NCBI RefSeq assembly: GCF_001183605.1
Contig: NZ_LFXJ01000010.1
Location: forward strand, 124,001-188,000
Length of the DNA stretch: 64,000 nucleotides
Reading direction: 5' to 3'
DNA from: Lysinibacillus xylanilyticus
Lineage (GTDB): Bacteria; Bacillota; Bacilli; Bacillales_A; Planococcaceae
The notes beneath the pieces are model-generated. The model was not told where the DNA came from. It saw nothing but the letters and a program-made list of their open reading frames with translations, and searched no databases. A program made the translations under genes and the position numbers. Shown here piece by piece: positions 8,536 through 16,118 of this stretch; positions within the stretch are counted from its first letter, which is position 1; each line of letters begins with the position of its first letter.

Positions 8536-8585
8536 GGGGCTAAAAGTGGGGAAGCGTAATGAGCTCACTTTTAGCCCCGCTTACT
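8534..8585 (+). terminator. Terminator after CPBP copy 1
   Basis: GGGGCTAAAAGT (8536-8547) pairs perfectly with ACTTTTAGCCCC (8567-8578). AAGCGTAATGAGCT lies in the loop, and the run after the stem is T-rich. It is an expanded variant of the speB terminator. Confidence 0.7.
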
Positions 8586-8647
8586 TTTAAAGCTAACTCA
8601 CATAATCATTCCAAGGATACCGTTGTTTATCACAATAGCTATCGAGG

Positions 8648-8685
8648 GAAAAAGGAGGCTCATTTACAAAGTGAGCTTTTTTTAT
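8648..8685 (+). terminator. Terminator upstream of intact TetR
   Basis: GGCTCA and TGAGCTTTTTTT form a short stem followed by Ts. It is the counterpart of the hairpin at 7288. Confidence 0.65.
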
Positions 8686-8713
8686 TTCTTTGAAATTTTT
8701 TTGAATAACATTA

Positions 8714-8765
8714 TTGACATTAATAGGGAAATGCTGTTACATTATAGGTAACGAACGTTACCTAT
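8714..8765 (+). promoter_or_regulatory. TetR cassette promoter with operator
   Basis: The promoter is TTGACA (8714-8719), an 18-base spacer, and TACATT (8738-8743). A perfect palindrome TAGGTAACG-AA-CGTTACCTA (8745-8764) begins right after the -10. This is the layout expected for autorepression by the TetR encoded 20 bases downstream. Confidence 0.8.
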
Positions 8766-8783
8766 TGAAAGGAGGCAATTTTT

Positions 8784-9353
8784 TTGGCACCAAAAGAGCG
8801 GTTTACAGAGGAAATTTTAATGGATTGTGCTTTTGAAATGGCTAGGAAGAGCGGCATTGATAGTATTAATGCAAGAGATTTAGCAAAAGAGTTAGGTTGT
8901 TCGACAAAGCCTATATTTCGATTGTTCTCGAGTATGGACGATCTGAAGTATGCGATATATGAAAGGGCTGGCAATCTTTATAACGAAAAAATGTTTCGAG
9001 GCTTGCAAGAAAGTTCTTTTTTAGGGATGGGTTTAGCTTATATTAACTTTGCTCGTGAAGAAAAAAAGTTATTTGAGCTGTTATTCTTATCCAATAAATA
9101 TAAGATCTCGAGCTTTTCGGATTTGGTAAATGATCTAGAAAACCAGGGGATTATAGCACTTATTTCTAAATTAACAGGATTAACTCAAACTTCTGCTAGA
9201 TCTCTATTTATAGATATTTGGTTAACTACGCATGGTATAGCAACAATGTGTGCGACGAATACTTGCGATTTAGATAGCTCGGAAATTGAGGGGATTTTAA
9301 ATGAGGTTTATGAAGGCGTTAAACAAAAATTATTGAATGGAGAAAATAAATGA
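8784..9353 (+). CDS. TetR/AcrR family regulator
   Basis: Repressor of 189 residues. The N-terminal helix-turn-helix (about residues 8-50) reads ILMDCAFEMARKSGIDSINARDLAKELGCSTK in pieces, followed by the usual PIFRLFSSMDDL. The C-terminal ligand domain (TetR_C type, with LFIDIWLTTHGIATM) has an unknown inducer. The start is a TTG at 8784 with GGAGG eight bases before it. The start of the CPBP gene overlaps its stop (ATGA). The perfect operator palindrome in its promoter indicates autoregulation of the two-gene cassette. It is the intact partner of the pseudogene at 7429. Confidence 0.88.
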   Translation: MAPKERFTEEILMDCAFEMARKSGIDSINARDLAKELGCSTKPIFRLFSSMDDLKYAIYERAGNLYNEKMFRGLQESSFLGMGLAYINFAREEKKLFELLFLSNKYKISSFSDLVNDLENQGIIALISKLTGLTQTSARSLFIDIWLTTHGIATMCATNTCDLDSSEIEGILNEVYEGVKQKLLNGENK

Positions 9354-10108
9354 AAATGAAAAATTCACCTATTCTTTTATCCATATTATTTACTGTGCTT
9401 GCACTTGTTTTTCCTGCTATAGCTGGGACAATTATAACAATCAAAAATATAAGTAGCTTAAATTCTATATTCTTGATTCAATTTATCTCCACTTCAGGTG
9501 GTGTTCTAGTTGCTCTTTGGATCATGAAAAAAAGTAAATTTTCTTTCCATGATTTTGGATTTAGAAGGTTTAAAGCTGGGGCATGGATGGCTGTAATCGT
9601 TTTTTCTGAGTTGATTGCATTCTTTAATGGTATTACAGGTAAAGATGGTTTTTCTGCGCAGTATGTATTTATTTTGCTTCTATTTGTTATTGCAGTTGGT
9701 CTTTGCGAAGAGTTTATTTTCCGAGGCTTAATTTTTAAATATTTATCAGCTAAAGGGCTAAAAGTGGCTATTCTAGGCTCCTCATTTTTATTTGGTATTG
9801 GACATCTTGCAAATTTAGCTTCCGGTGCTGATTTATTAATGACATTACTACAAATAACTTATGCATTCCTCTTTGGGTTAGTTTGTGCAGAAATTGTTGC
9901 AAAGACAAAAAGTATTGTTTTCCCAATTGTCTGGCATGCTATGCACGATTTTATAGCTTTCTTGACTGACAGTGAGCCAAATGTACTTGCCGTTTCTATT
10001 TATGTCTTTCATTGTATAGTGTTAATTGGTCTAGCGATTTATTTCTGGAGAGCTTTATTTCCTAAAAAGGCTGTTATGAATTTAAAAAATCCTGAGAGTT
10101 ACGTTTAA
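9350..10108 (+). CDS. CPBP family intramembrane metalloprotease (copy 2)
   Basis: It has 252 residues and the same fold and motifs as copy 1: CEEFIFRG, FGIGH and WHAMHD. It is translationally coupled to TetR by an ATGA overlap. Differences from copy 1 cluster in the second third (SELIAFFNGITGKDG against IELVPFLNGITDNDG) and at the C-terminus. Keeping two intact protease copies while one regulator decays suggests selection on protease dosage or on two substrates. The substrate cannot be inferred. Confidence 0.88.
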   Translation: MKMKNSPILLSILFTVLALVFPAIAGTIITIKNISSLNSIFLIQFISTSGGVLVALWIMKKSKFSFHDFGFRRFKAGAWMAVIVFSELIAFFNGITGKDGFSAQYVFILLLFVIAVGLCEEFIFRGLIFKYLSAKGLKVAILGSSFLFGIGHLANLASGADLLMTLLQITYAFLFGLVCAEIVAKTKSIVFPIVWHAMHDFIAFLTDSEPNVLAVSIYVFHCIVLIGLAIYFWRALFPKKAVMNLKNPESYV

Positions 10109-10113
10109 ACACG

Positions 10114-10153
10114 AAAAGCATCTACTCATTAAATTTGAGTGGATGCTTTTTTG
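10114..10153 (+). terminator. TetR-CPBP operon terminator
   Basis: AAAAGCATCTACTCA and TGAGTGGATGCTTTT form the stem (one G.U), and TTTTTTG follows. Confidence 0.88.
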
Positions 10154-10306
10154 TCTAGTTTCGTTAACAAGTTTATGTTAAAGCTTCAGTAATTAGTTGT
10201 AGGATAATGCACTTACTTAAGCAATCTTGCTTTTTGCGAGAAGCAATTGATATCATAAGCTTCAGACTTTATCTAAAAATATAATTACAATAAGTAAGGG
10301 AGAAAT

Positions 10307-11134
10307 ATGTACACGATCAGCAGATTTTCACAGCTTTGTAAAATGAGTGCGCGCATGTTACGACACTATGACAAGGAAGAACTATTGAAACCAGTACTTG
10401 TAGATACAACAAACGGTTACAGATATTATGATCAGAGTCAATTAGAAACGGCATTACGAATCAAGAAACTGAAAGAATATAGATTTTCTCTACCCGAAAT
10501 TAGAGCGATCCTCCAATCATCAGACAGTACAATGTTTATCAGCATGATACACACGAAAATAGATGAAATTTCAAACGAAATGAGTCGGAATAAACAGATT
10601 GTTTTGGAAATGCAAGAATTAATTGAAAAGAAAGCGGATTTATTCCAAGGAGTAAGGAAATCATATGATATATCGCTGGGAATAAGAAACGAAATCAGTG
10701 TTGTAAGTCAAAGATTGCAGATTAATATTGATGACATGGACAGGTATATTGAATCCCTTTACGATAAGGCAAAAGAAAGTAATATTCATTTACTTAGTGT
10801 TCCCTCAACCATTTTTTTTGATGAAGAGTTTCCCCCTGAACATTGTGATATTGAATTAATAATTCCAATCATTAGTAGAGGTAACGAAAAAATATCAAGC
10901 GAATGGCAAATAAAAAAACTTCCCCAAAATATTATTGCTACTACTTTGCATATCGGAAGTTATGACTATATCGGATACGCACATATAGCGCTTGAAGAGT
11001 GGGCAAAAAGCAACGGCTACAGCATGGATGGTCCACCATATGAAACCTACTTAAAAGGTTCAGAATGTGACTGCCATGAAGAGGAGTATGTGACGCAAAT
11101 TAGCTTTCCCGTCTGCAAAAAGCCAATACAATAA
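10307..11134 (+). CDS. MerR family regulator with GyrI-like effector domain
   Basis: Protein of 275 residues in the BmrR/TipA style. The N-terminal MerR helix-turn-helix and wing (YTISRFSQLCKMSARMLRHY, then NGYRYYDQSQ) spans about residues 1-70. A coiled-coil dimer helix runs at about 75-115. The C-terminal half ends in a GyrI-like ligand pocket (LPQNIIATTLHIGSYDYIG, WAKSNGYSMDGPPYETYL). Such proteins activate efflux or stress genes on binding cationic or hydrophobic compounds. No target lies next to it except the lipoprotein gene at 11212, which follows after about 75 bases and could be co-transcribed. Confidence 0.87.
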   Translation: MYTISRFSQLCKMSARMLRHYDKEELLKPVLVDTTNGYRYYDQSQLETALRIKKLKEYRFSLPEIRAILQSSDSTMFISMIHTKIDEISNEMSRNKQIVLEMQELIEKKADLFQGVRKSYDISLGIRNEISVVSQRLQINIDDMDRYIESLYDKAKESNIHLLSVPSTIFFDEEFPPEHCDIELIIPIISRGNEKISSEWQIKKLPQNIIATTLHIGSYDYIGYAHIALEEWAKSNGYSMDGPPYETYLKGSECDCHEEEYVTQISFPVCKKPIQ

Positions 11135-11211
11135 TTGCTTGACTTTCACACTATGTCAAACCTTATTCTACTTCCAAGAGTAAACTATAAAAATAAAAGG
11201 AGATCTTGGTT

Positions 11212-12354
11212 ATGAAAAAATTTATTGTATTTTGCGCCGGGGCTGTATTAACGGCTGGGTTCATTATGGGAGGGTGTAATCCGAGTAAAGTAGAGGGAAG
11301 CGAAATAGTGAAAAAACAATACGTAGGTAAGTATACAATGCCAGATGAAAGCAGCAAACATGAAGGTACGTGGTTACAATGGCCGCATTCCTTTACATAT
11401 GGCAAAGACTATGTAGAAAAGATTGAACCAATTTGGATTGAGATGACGGCTGCCCTTAGCGAAGGAGAAAATGTCCATATTATTGCATATGATGAATATG
11501 AAAAGAATTCTATTTATGACCTTCTGTATGATGAGGGTCTAAATATGGACAAAATCGATTTTTATATTGTTCCTACTGACGATGTATGGGCAAGAGATAC
11601 AGCACCAATTTTTGTATATGATAAAGATAACAATATGAAACTCATGGACTGGGGATTTAATGGGTGGGGTAAGAAAACACCATATAAAAAAGATGCATTA
11701 ATACCAAGTGTTCTTAGTAAACAGTTAGGTATGGAACGAATAAATCTAAACAGTGTGGTACTCGAAGGAGGAGCATTTGAACTGGATGGTAATGGTACTT
11801 TTTTATCAACACGTAGTGCTGTTATTAATAAAAATCGAAACCCTAAACTAACAGAATCAGAAATTGAGGAGTATGTGGGTGAAAATCTCGGGGCTAGTAA
11901 CTTTATTTGGTTAGATGGTGTTCCGAACCTAGATATTACAGATTTTCATATTGATGGTTTTGCAAAATTCCATGATAAATCTACAATCATTACAATGAAA
12001 AAAGATGATTTAGAAGAATGGGGTCTCTCCAATAAGGATATTAAAACATTAATGCATGCAAAGAATCCTTCCGATAAGCCATATCAGTATGTGTATTTAC
12101 CAATCAGTAAAAATAATATAGTTTTAGATAATGGAAAGAATTTGTCGTATAAAGGTTCATATGTAAATTATTATATTGGGAATACAGTTGTGTTAGTTCC
12201 GAATTATAATGACCCTAATGACAAAATAGCAAACGATATAATCCAAAAACTATACCCTAATCGTAAGGTAATCGGTATTGATGTTAGGGAGCTTTATAAA
12301 GATGGTGGTATGATTCATTGCGTTACACAACAACAACCAGTCAATTTAAAGTGA
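11212..12354 (+). CDS. Agmatine/peptidyl-arginine deiminase family lipoprotein
   Basis: Guanidine-modifying enzyme of 380 residues in the PAD_porph family. Members convert agmatine to N-carbamoylputrescine and ammonia. Conserved blocks are visible: MPDESSKHEGTWLQWPHS, DDVWARDTAPIFV, LEGGAFELDGNGT, HIDGFAKF, and the nucleophilic cysteine near residue 370 in GGMIHCVTQQ. Unlike the usual cytoplasmic AguA it begins with a lipoprotein signal (MKKFIVFCAGAVLTAGF, then IMGGC with the lipid-bearing C22), so it should act outside the membrane. AAGGAGA lies eight bases before the ATG at 11212; a TTG at 11206 is too close. Agmatine, free arginine residues or another guanidine compound could be the substrate. 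Confidence 0.85.
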   Translation: MKKFIVFCAGAVLTAGFIMGGCNPSKVEGSEIVKKQYVGKYTMPDESSKHEGTWLQWPHSFTYGKDYVEKIEPIWIEMTAALSEGENVHIIAYDEYEKNSIYDLLYDEGLNMDKIDFYIVPTDDVWARDTAPIFVYDKDNNMKLMDWGFNGWGKKTPYKKDALIPSVLSKQLGMERINLNSVVLEGGAFELDGNGTFLSTRSAVINKNRNPKLTESEIEEYVGENLGASNFIWLDGVPNLDITDFHIDGFAKFHDKSTIITMKKDDLEEWGLSNKDIKTLMHAKNPSDKPYQYVYLPISKNNIVLDNGKNLSYKGSYVNYYIGNTVVLVPNYNDPNDKIANDIIQKLYPNRKVIGIDVRELYKDGGMIHCVTQQQPVNLK

Positions 12355-12384
12355 TAGAGTCTTTACACCTGAGCTGAACATAAT

Positions 12385-12428
12385 TGAGAAAGAAGTCTTG
12401 TTTTTTATAAGGCTTTTTCTTTTTGTCA
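12385..12428 (+). terminator. Terminator after the deiminase gene
   Basis: AGAAAGAAGTCTT and AAGGCTTTTTCT form an imperfect stem followed by TTTTT. Confidence 0.55.
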
Positions 12429-12628
12429 TTATCCTTAGTGTTACAAAAAATAATATAACTTAAATAGAATCCAAATAAAATAAGATTGAGGCATCCTTAA
12501 TCAACTCACAAACGCTCGCCGTTTATTAGCCTCAAAAGCATGCTTCTGTATGCTTTATCTTGCATTGAAGTGAAAACAAAGAATAATATCAAAAATGCTG
12601 ATTTAACAGACTTCCTAACACCTGCATG

Positions 12629-12658
12629 TTGAATTTTGCGTCATTCCTAATATATAAT
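12629..12658 (+). promoter_or_regulatory. ywiB-argS promoter
   Basis: TTGAAT (12629-12634), an 18-base spacer and TATAAT (12653-12658), 41 bases before ywiB. The rest of 12430-12628 is AT-rich with only a small hairpin (AAAGCAT/ATGCTTT near 12535). Confidence 0.7.
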
Positions 12659-12699
12659 AAAAAGGTTATAGTAAAATCATTTAAAAGGGAGCGTCCATA

Positions 12700-13131
12700 A
12701 TGGCGAACGAAGCGAGATCGCAGGTGAACATTAAGCTCATTTCTAAGATTCGCCCGATTGATGGGGAGTCTGAAGGTTATGAAATGTTGCTGACAGGGCA
12801 GCTACTCGAAAAAGCAGGAAGTATATATTTGAAATATGAAGAAGTGCAGGAGGATAAAACCATCCGCACAACTATGAAGCTAGGCAGTGAGCAGGCATTA
12901 ATTATGCGTAATGGAGCAGTAAAAATGCGACTACCACTTAACATAATTGAACAACAAATGGGTCATTATGAAAGTGATTTCGGTTCAATGCCACTCGTCA
13001 TAGACACGAAAGAAATGACGTTTACAAAGCAGGCAATAAGCGGAGATTTCCATGTACAGTACGATTTACTAATGGGTGGGCAATCCGTTGGCAATTATAC
13101 ATTAGATATTACATTTACGGAGGTACAATGA
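12700..13131 (+). CDS. ywiB: DUF1934 beta-barrel protein YwiB
   Basis: A 143-residue member of the DUF1934/YwiB calycin-like family, conserved immediately before argS in Bacillales. No enzymatic role is established; a small beta-barrel that binds a hydrophobic ligand is the structural expectation. The sequence has the alternating beta pattern of that family ([39 protein letters not shown]). GGGAGCG lies before the ATG. The stop overlaps the argS start (ATGATG), giving translational coupling. Confidence 0.85.
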   Translation: MANEARSQVNIKLISKIRPIDGESEGYEMLLTGQLLEKAGSIYLKYEEVQEDKTIRTTMKLGSEQALIMRNGAVKMRLPLNIIEQQMGHYESDFGSMPLVIDTKEMTFTKQAISGDFHVQYDLLMGGQSVGNYTLDITFTEVQ

Positions 13132-14798
13132 TGAACGCAGTAGAACAAGTACAACAAGCCATTAAAGCAGCGATTGCGCAGGCTGTTGAAAAAGCTGGCT
13201 TAGTCGATGCTGGCACAGAATTAAATATTCACCTTGAAACACCGAAGGATAAGGCAAATGGAGACTATGCAACAAATATTGCTATGCAATTAACGAAATT
13301 AGCAAAAAAACCACCTCGTGCGATTGCAGAAGCTATTTTAGAAAATCTTGACACAGCAGGTACAGATATTGAGAAAATCGATATTGCTGGCCCTGGCTTC
13401 ATGAATATTACTGTGCGTAAAGATTTCTTAACAGGTGTAGTAAAAGCGGTGCTTGAGCAAGGTGCTGATTATGGTCGTTCTAATGCTGGCGCAGGAGAAA
13501 AAGTTCAAGTTGAATTCGTATCAGCGAATCCAACAGGTGATCTTCATTTAGGTCATGCGCGTGGAGCTTCTGTAGGGGATTCATTATGTAATGTGCTAGA
13601 TATGGCAGGTTTCGAAGTATCTCGTGAGTACTACATTAACGATGCTGGTAACCAAATTAATAATTTAGCTTATTCACTTGAAGCGCGTTATAAGCAAGCT
13701 TTAGGAATGGATGCTGAGATGCCGGAAGATGGCTACCACGGTCCAGATATTATTGAAATCGCTGGTAAACTAGCAGGAGAACATAGCGATGCAATTTTAG
13801 CAAAATCTGATGAAGAACGTTTTGCATTCTTCCGTCAACATGGTTTAGCGTTAGAATTAGACAAGTTAAAAACAGACCTTGCAAACTTCCGTGTAAACTT
13901 CAATGTGTGGTATTCAGAAACTTCACTATATGAAAACGGCAAAATCGAAGTAGCGTTAGATAAACTGAAAGCCAATGGTCATGTATTTGAAGAAGACGGT
14001 GCTACTTGGTTCCGTTCAACAACATTTGGCGACGATAAAGACCGCGTGTTAATTAAAAATGATGGCTCTTTCACATACCTGACTCCAGATATCGCATATC
14101 ATGAGGACAAAATTGTACGTGGCTTTGATAAATTAATTAATATTTGGGGTGCTGACCACCACGGCTATATCCCACGTATGAAGGCTGCTATTCAGGCACT
14201 TGGCTACGACCGTGATACGCTTGAAGTAGAAGTCATCCAGATGGTTCAGCTTTATAAAAACGGTGAGAAGTTCAAAATGTCTAAACGTACAGGGAACGCT
14301 GTTACAATGCGTGAGCTTGTAGAAGAGGTTGGCCTAGATGCAGTGCGTTATTTCTTCGTGAAAACTGCAGGTGATTCTCACATGGACTTTGACCTTGATC
14401 TTGCCGTATCTCAATCAAATGAAAACCCAGTGTATTATGCACAATATGCACATGCACGTATTTCTTCAATTTTACGCTCAGCTAGTGAGCAAGGCTTTGC
14501 TGCAACAACAGATCATTTAACTCTGTTAACTGCAGAAAAAGAGATCGATTTACTGAAAAAAGTGGGCGACTTCCCGAAAGCGGTAGCAGATGCTGCGAAG
14601 CACCGTACACCACACCGTATCGCCAACTATATTCAAGAAACAGCAGCTGCATTCCACAGCTTCTATAACGCTGAAAAAGTGTTAGATGCTTCAAATAAAG
14701 AGCTAACAGAAGCTCGTTTAGCCCTTATTACTGCTGTGCGTACAACAATTGCCAACGCATTACGCTTAATCGGCGTATCTGCACCGGAAAAAATGTAA
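13128..14798 (+). CDS. argS: Arginyl-tRNA synthetase
   Basis: Class I aminoacyl-tRNA synthetase of 556 residues that charges tRNA-Arg in the cytoplasm. The N-terminal additional domain (about 1-115) is followed by the Rossmann catalytic core with the HIGH-type motif HLGHARG after [12 protein letters not shown], the KMSK loop as KMSKRTG, and the C-terminal all-helical anticodon-binding domain (DALR type) ending with [13 protein letters not shown]. The second ATG at 13131 is an equally possible start; GGAGG lies at about 13120. It forms an operon with ywiB and has a strong terminator. Confidence 0.95.
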   Translation: MMNAVEQVQQAIKAAIAQAVEKAGLVDAGTELNIHLETPKDKANGDYATNIAMQLTKLAKKPPRAIAEAILENLDTAGTDIEKIDIAGPGFMNITVRKDFLTGVVKAVLEQGADYGRSNAGAGEKVQVEFVSANPTGDLHLGHARGASVGDSLCNVLDMAGFEVSREYYINDAGNQINNLAYSLEARYKQALGMDAEMPEDGYHGPDIIEIAGKLAGEHSDAILAKSDEERFAFFRQHGLALELDKLKTDLANFRVNFNVWYSETSLYENGKIEVALDKLKANGHVFEEDGATWFRSTTFGDDKDRVLIKNDGSFTYLTPDIAYHEDKIVRGFDKLINIWGADHHGYIPRMKAAIQALGYDRDTLEVEVIQMVQLYKNGEKFKMSKRTGNAVTMRELVEEVGLDAVRYFFVKTAGDSHMDFDLDLAVSQSNENPVYYAQYAHARISSILRSASEQGFAATTDHLTLLTAEKEIDLLKKVGDFPKAVADAAKHRTPHRIANYIQETAAAFHSFYNAEKVLDASNKELTEARLALITAVRTTIANALRLIGVSAPEKM

Positions 14799-14813
14799 TA
14801 ATAGACTTTCTAG

Positions 14814-14846
14814 CCCCCGGCACGACAATGTGCCGGGGGTTTTTTG
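14814..14846 (+). terminator. argS terminator
   Basis: The stem is perfect 10 bp: CCCCCGGCAC (14814-14823) with GTGCCGGGGG (14830-14839). Seven Ts follow. Confidence 0.97.
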
Positions 14847-14887
14847 TATGGATATGGATTTGATAGCTAGGGCAGAGTTGTTGAAGT

Positions 14888-15595
14888 GAAGGGAAGAGCC
14901 GCGGGGGCGAAGGGAAGGATCGTTGGAGCGACGGAAAGAACCGCCAGAGCGACGGAAAGAATCTTCGAAGCGACGGAAGGATTCGCCAGAGCGGCGGAAG
15001 GAACTGCCAGAGCGACGGAAAGGATCTTCGAAGCGACGGAAGGATTCGCCAGAGCGACGGAAAGGATCGTTGGAGCGACGGAAAGAATCCGAAGTGACGG
15101 AAAGGATCGTTGGAGCGACGGAAGGAACCGCCAGAGCGACGGAAAGAATCTTCGAAGCGACGGAAGGATTCGCCAGAGCGGCGGAAGGAACTGCCAGAGC
15201 GACGGAAAGGATCTTCGAAGCGACGGAAGGATTCGCCAGAGCGGCGGAAAGAATTCTCGAAGTGACGGAAAGAAGCTGAAGTGACGGAAAGCCCCACCGA
15301 GGCGACGGAAGGAACCGCCAAAGTGACGGATAGAACCAGCAAAGTCGTGGATAGAACCGATAAAATCGTGGATAGAAAGGTCAAAGTGGTGGATAGAACA
15401 GGCAAAATGACGGAAAGAACCGTCGAAGCGACGGAAGGAACCGCCAAAGTGACGGATAGAATCAGCAAAGTGTGGATAGAACCAGCAAAATCGTGGATAG
15501 AACCGATAAAATCGTGGATAGAACCAGCAAAGTGATGGATAGAACAGGCAAAATGACGGAAAGAACCGTCAAAGCACGGAAAGCCCCGCCAAACT
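14888..15595. repeat. Array of 34 degenerate 21-bp tandem repeats (array I)
   Basis: I divided this into 34 units: 29 of exactly 21 bases, one of 20 preceded by an in-phase change, and the remainder 19-20. The main consensus begins GACGGAAAGAAC and ends with CAGAGC or CAAAGT. A second subtype begins CGTGGATAGAACC and ends TAAAAT (units 23-25 and 29-32). Larger blocks are duplicated: units 3-8 resemble 12-17 (187 bases apart) and 21-24 resemble 27-31. Because the period is a multiple of three and the units lack stops, open frames of 84-246 codons appear on both strands encoding heptads such as RRKESSK or FRRSGES. I regard these as artefacts. Unit subtypes and GC content differ sharply from flanking DNA. 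Confidence 0.93.
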
Positions 15596-15669
15596 GAAGA
15601 ACGGCACTACCGAAAAATCTTGATTCATCTACTTAAATCAATAATTTTCTTTAAAAATCAGATATCTTG

Positions 15670-15700
15670 TTGAAGTTTACGTTAACGTCAATGGTATACT
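15670..15700 (+). promoter_or_regulatory. MerR-type promoter with 19-bp spacer and operator
   Basis: TTGAAG (15670-15675), exactly 19 bases, then TATACT (15695-15700). The spacer contains the dyad TTTACGTTAACGTCAA. Overlong spacers with a central dyad are the hallmark of MerR-activated promoters. The dyad resembles operators described for LiuR-type MerR regulators of branched-chain acyl-CoA catabolism (from memory). Confidence 0.8.
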
Positions 15701-15728
15701 GAATGAAAATCGGAAGGGGGAGATGATA

Positions 15729-16118
15729 TTGAGGACGATTCAGGAAGTGGCTAAGCAGTTTAATGTTTCAACACGGACAATTCGTTATTATGAGGAGCTG
15801 GGGCTGCTTAATCCTAATCGATCATCTACTAATCAGCGAACCTTTTCAAAAAAAGAATTAGCGAAGCTTAAGCTAATTTTCCGGGGGAAGCGTTACGGTT
15901 TTTCACTTGAGGAAATCAAGGAGATGGTATTGCTGTTTGATTATGATCGTACGGGCATTCAGCAGTTGGAGCGTACGGTCGAATATGGGGAGCAAAAAAT
16001 TCAAGAGATTGATGGCAAAATTGCAGAGCTTGTACAGATTAAAAAGGAGATACAGCAATTACAAGGCATGTTTACAGAAAAATTAGCGACTTTAAAGGGA
16101 GAGATGGACGATGAATAG
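15729..16118 (+). CDS. MerR family regulator of acyl-CoA catabolism
   Basis: Regulator of about 129 residues. The helix-turn-helix and wing are clear (TIQEVAKQFNVSTRTIRYYE, then LGLLNPNRSSTNQRTFSKKE), followed by a coiled-coil (about 85-125) and no ligand domain or metal-binding cysteines. The TTG at 15729 is preferred as start because the GGAAGGGGGA ribosome site is eight bases upstream; the in-frame ATG at 15723 is almost on top of it. Its gene overlaps the acyl-CoA synthetase by eight bases, and its promoter has the 19-bp MerR layout, so it most likely autoregulates this three-gene operon in response to an acyl-CoA or organic acid. LiuR-like is the best description. Confidence 0.85.
   Translation: MRTIQEVAKQFNVSTRTIRYYEELGLLNPNRSSTNQRTFSKKELAKLKLIFRGKRYGFSLEEIKEMVLLFDYDRTGIQQLERTVEYGEQKIQEIDGKIAELVQIKKEIQQLQGMFTEKLATLKGEMDDE

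Noticed and set aside
3866..10108. Classical genomic island with integrase
   Set aside because: Duplicated speB fragments suggest insertion events, but no integrase, transposase or tRNA target is present.
14728..15535. Several long open frames (up to 246 codons, both strands) across the 21-bp array, encoding Arg/Lys/Glu or Phe/Arg/Ser heptads
   Set aside because: They are an automatic result of a stop-free 21-base period. All frames are equally open, there are no ribosome sites, and array IV behaves the same way.
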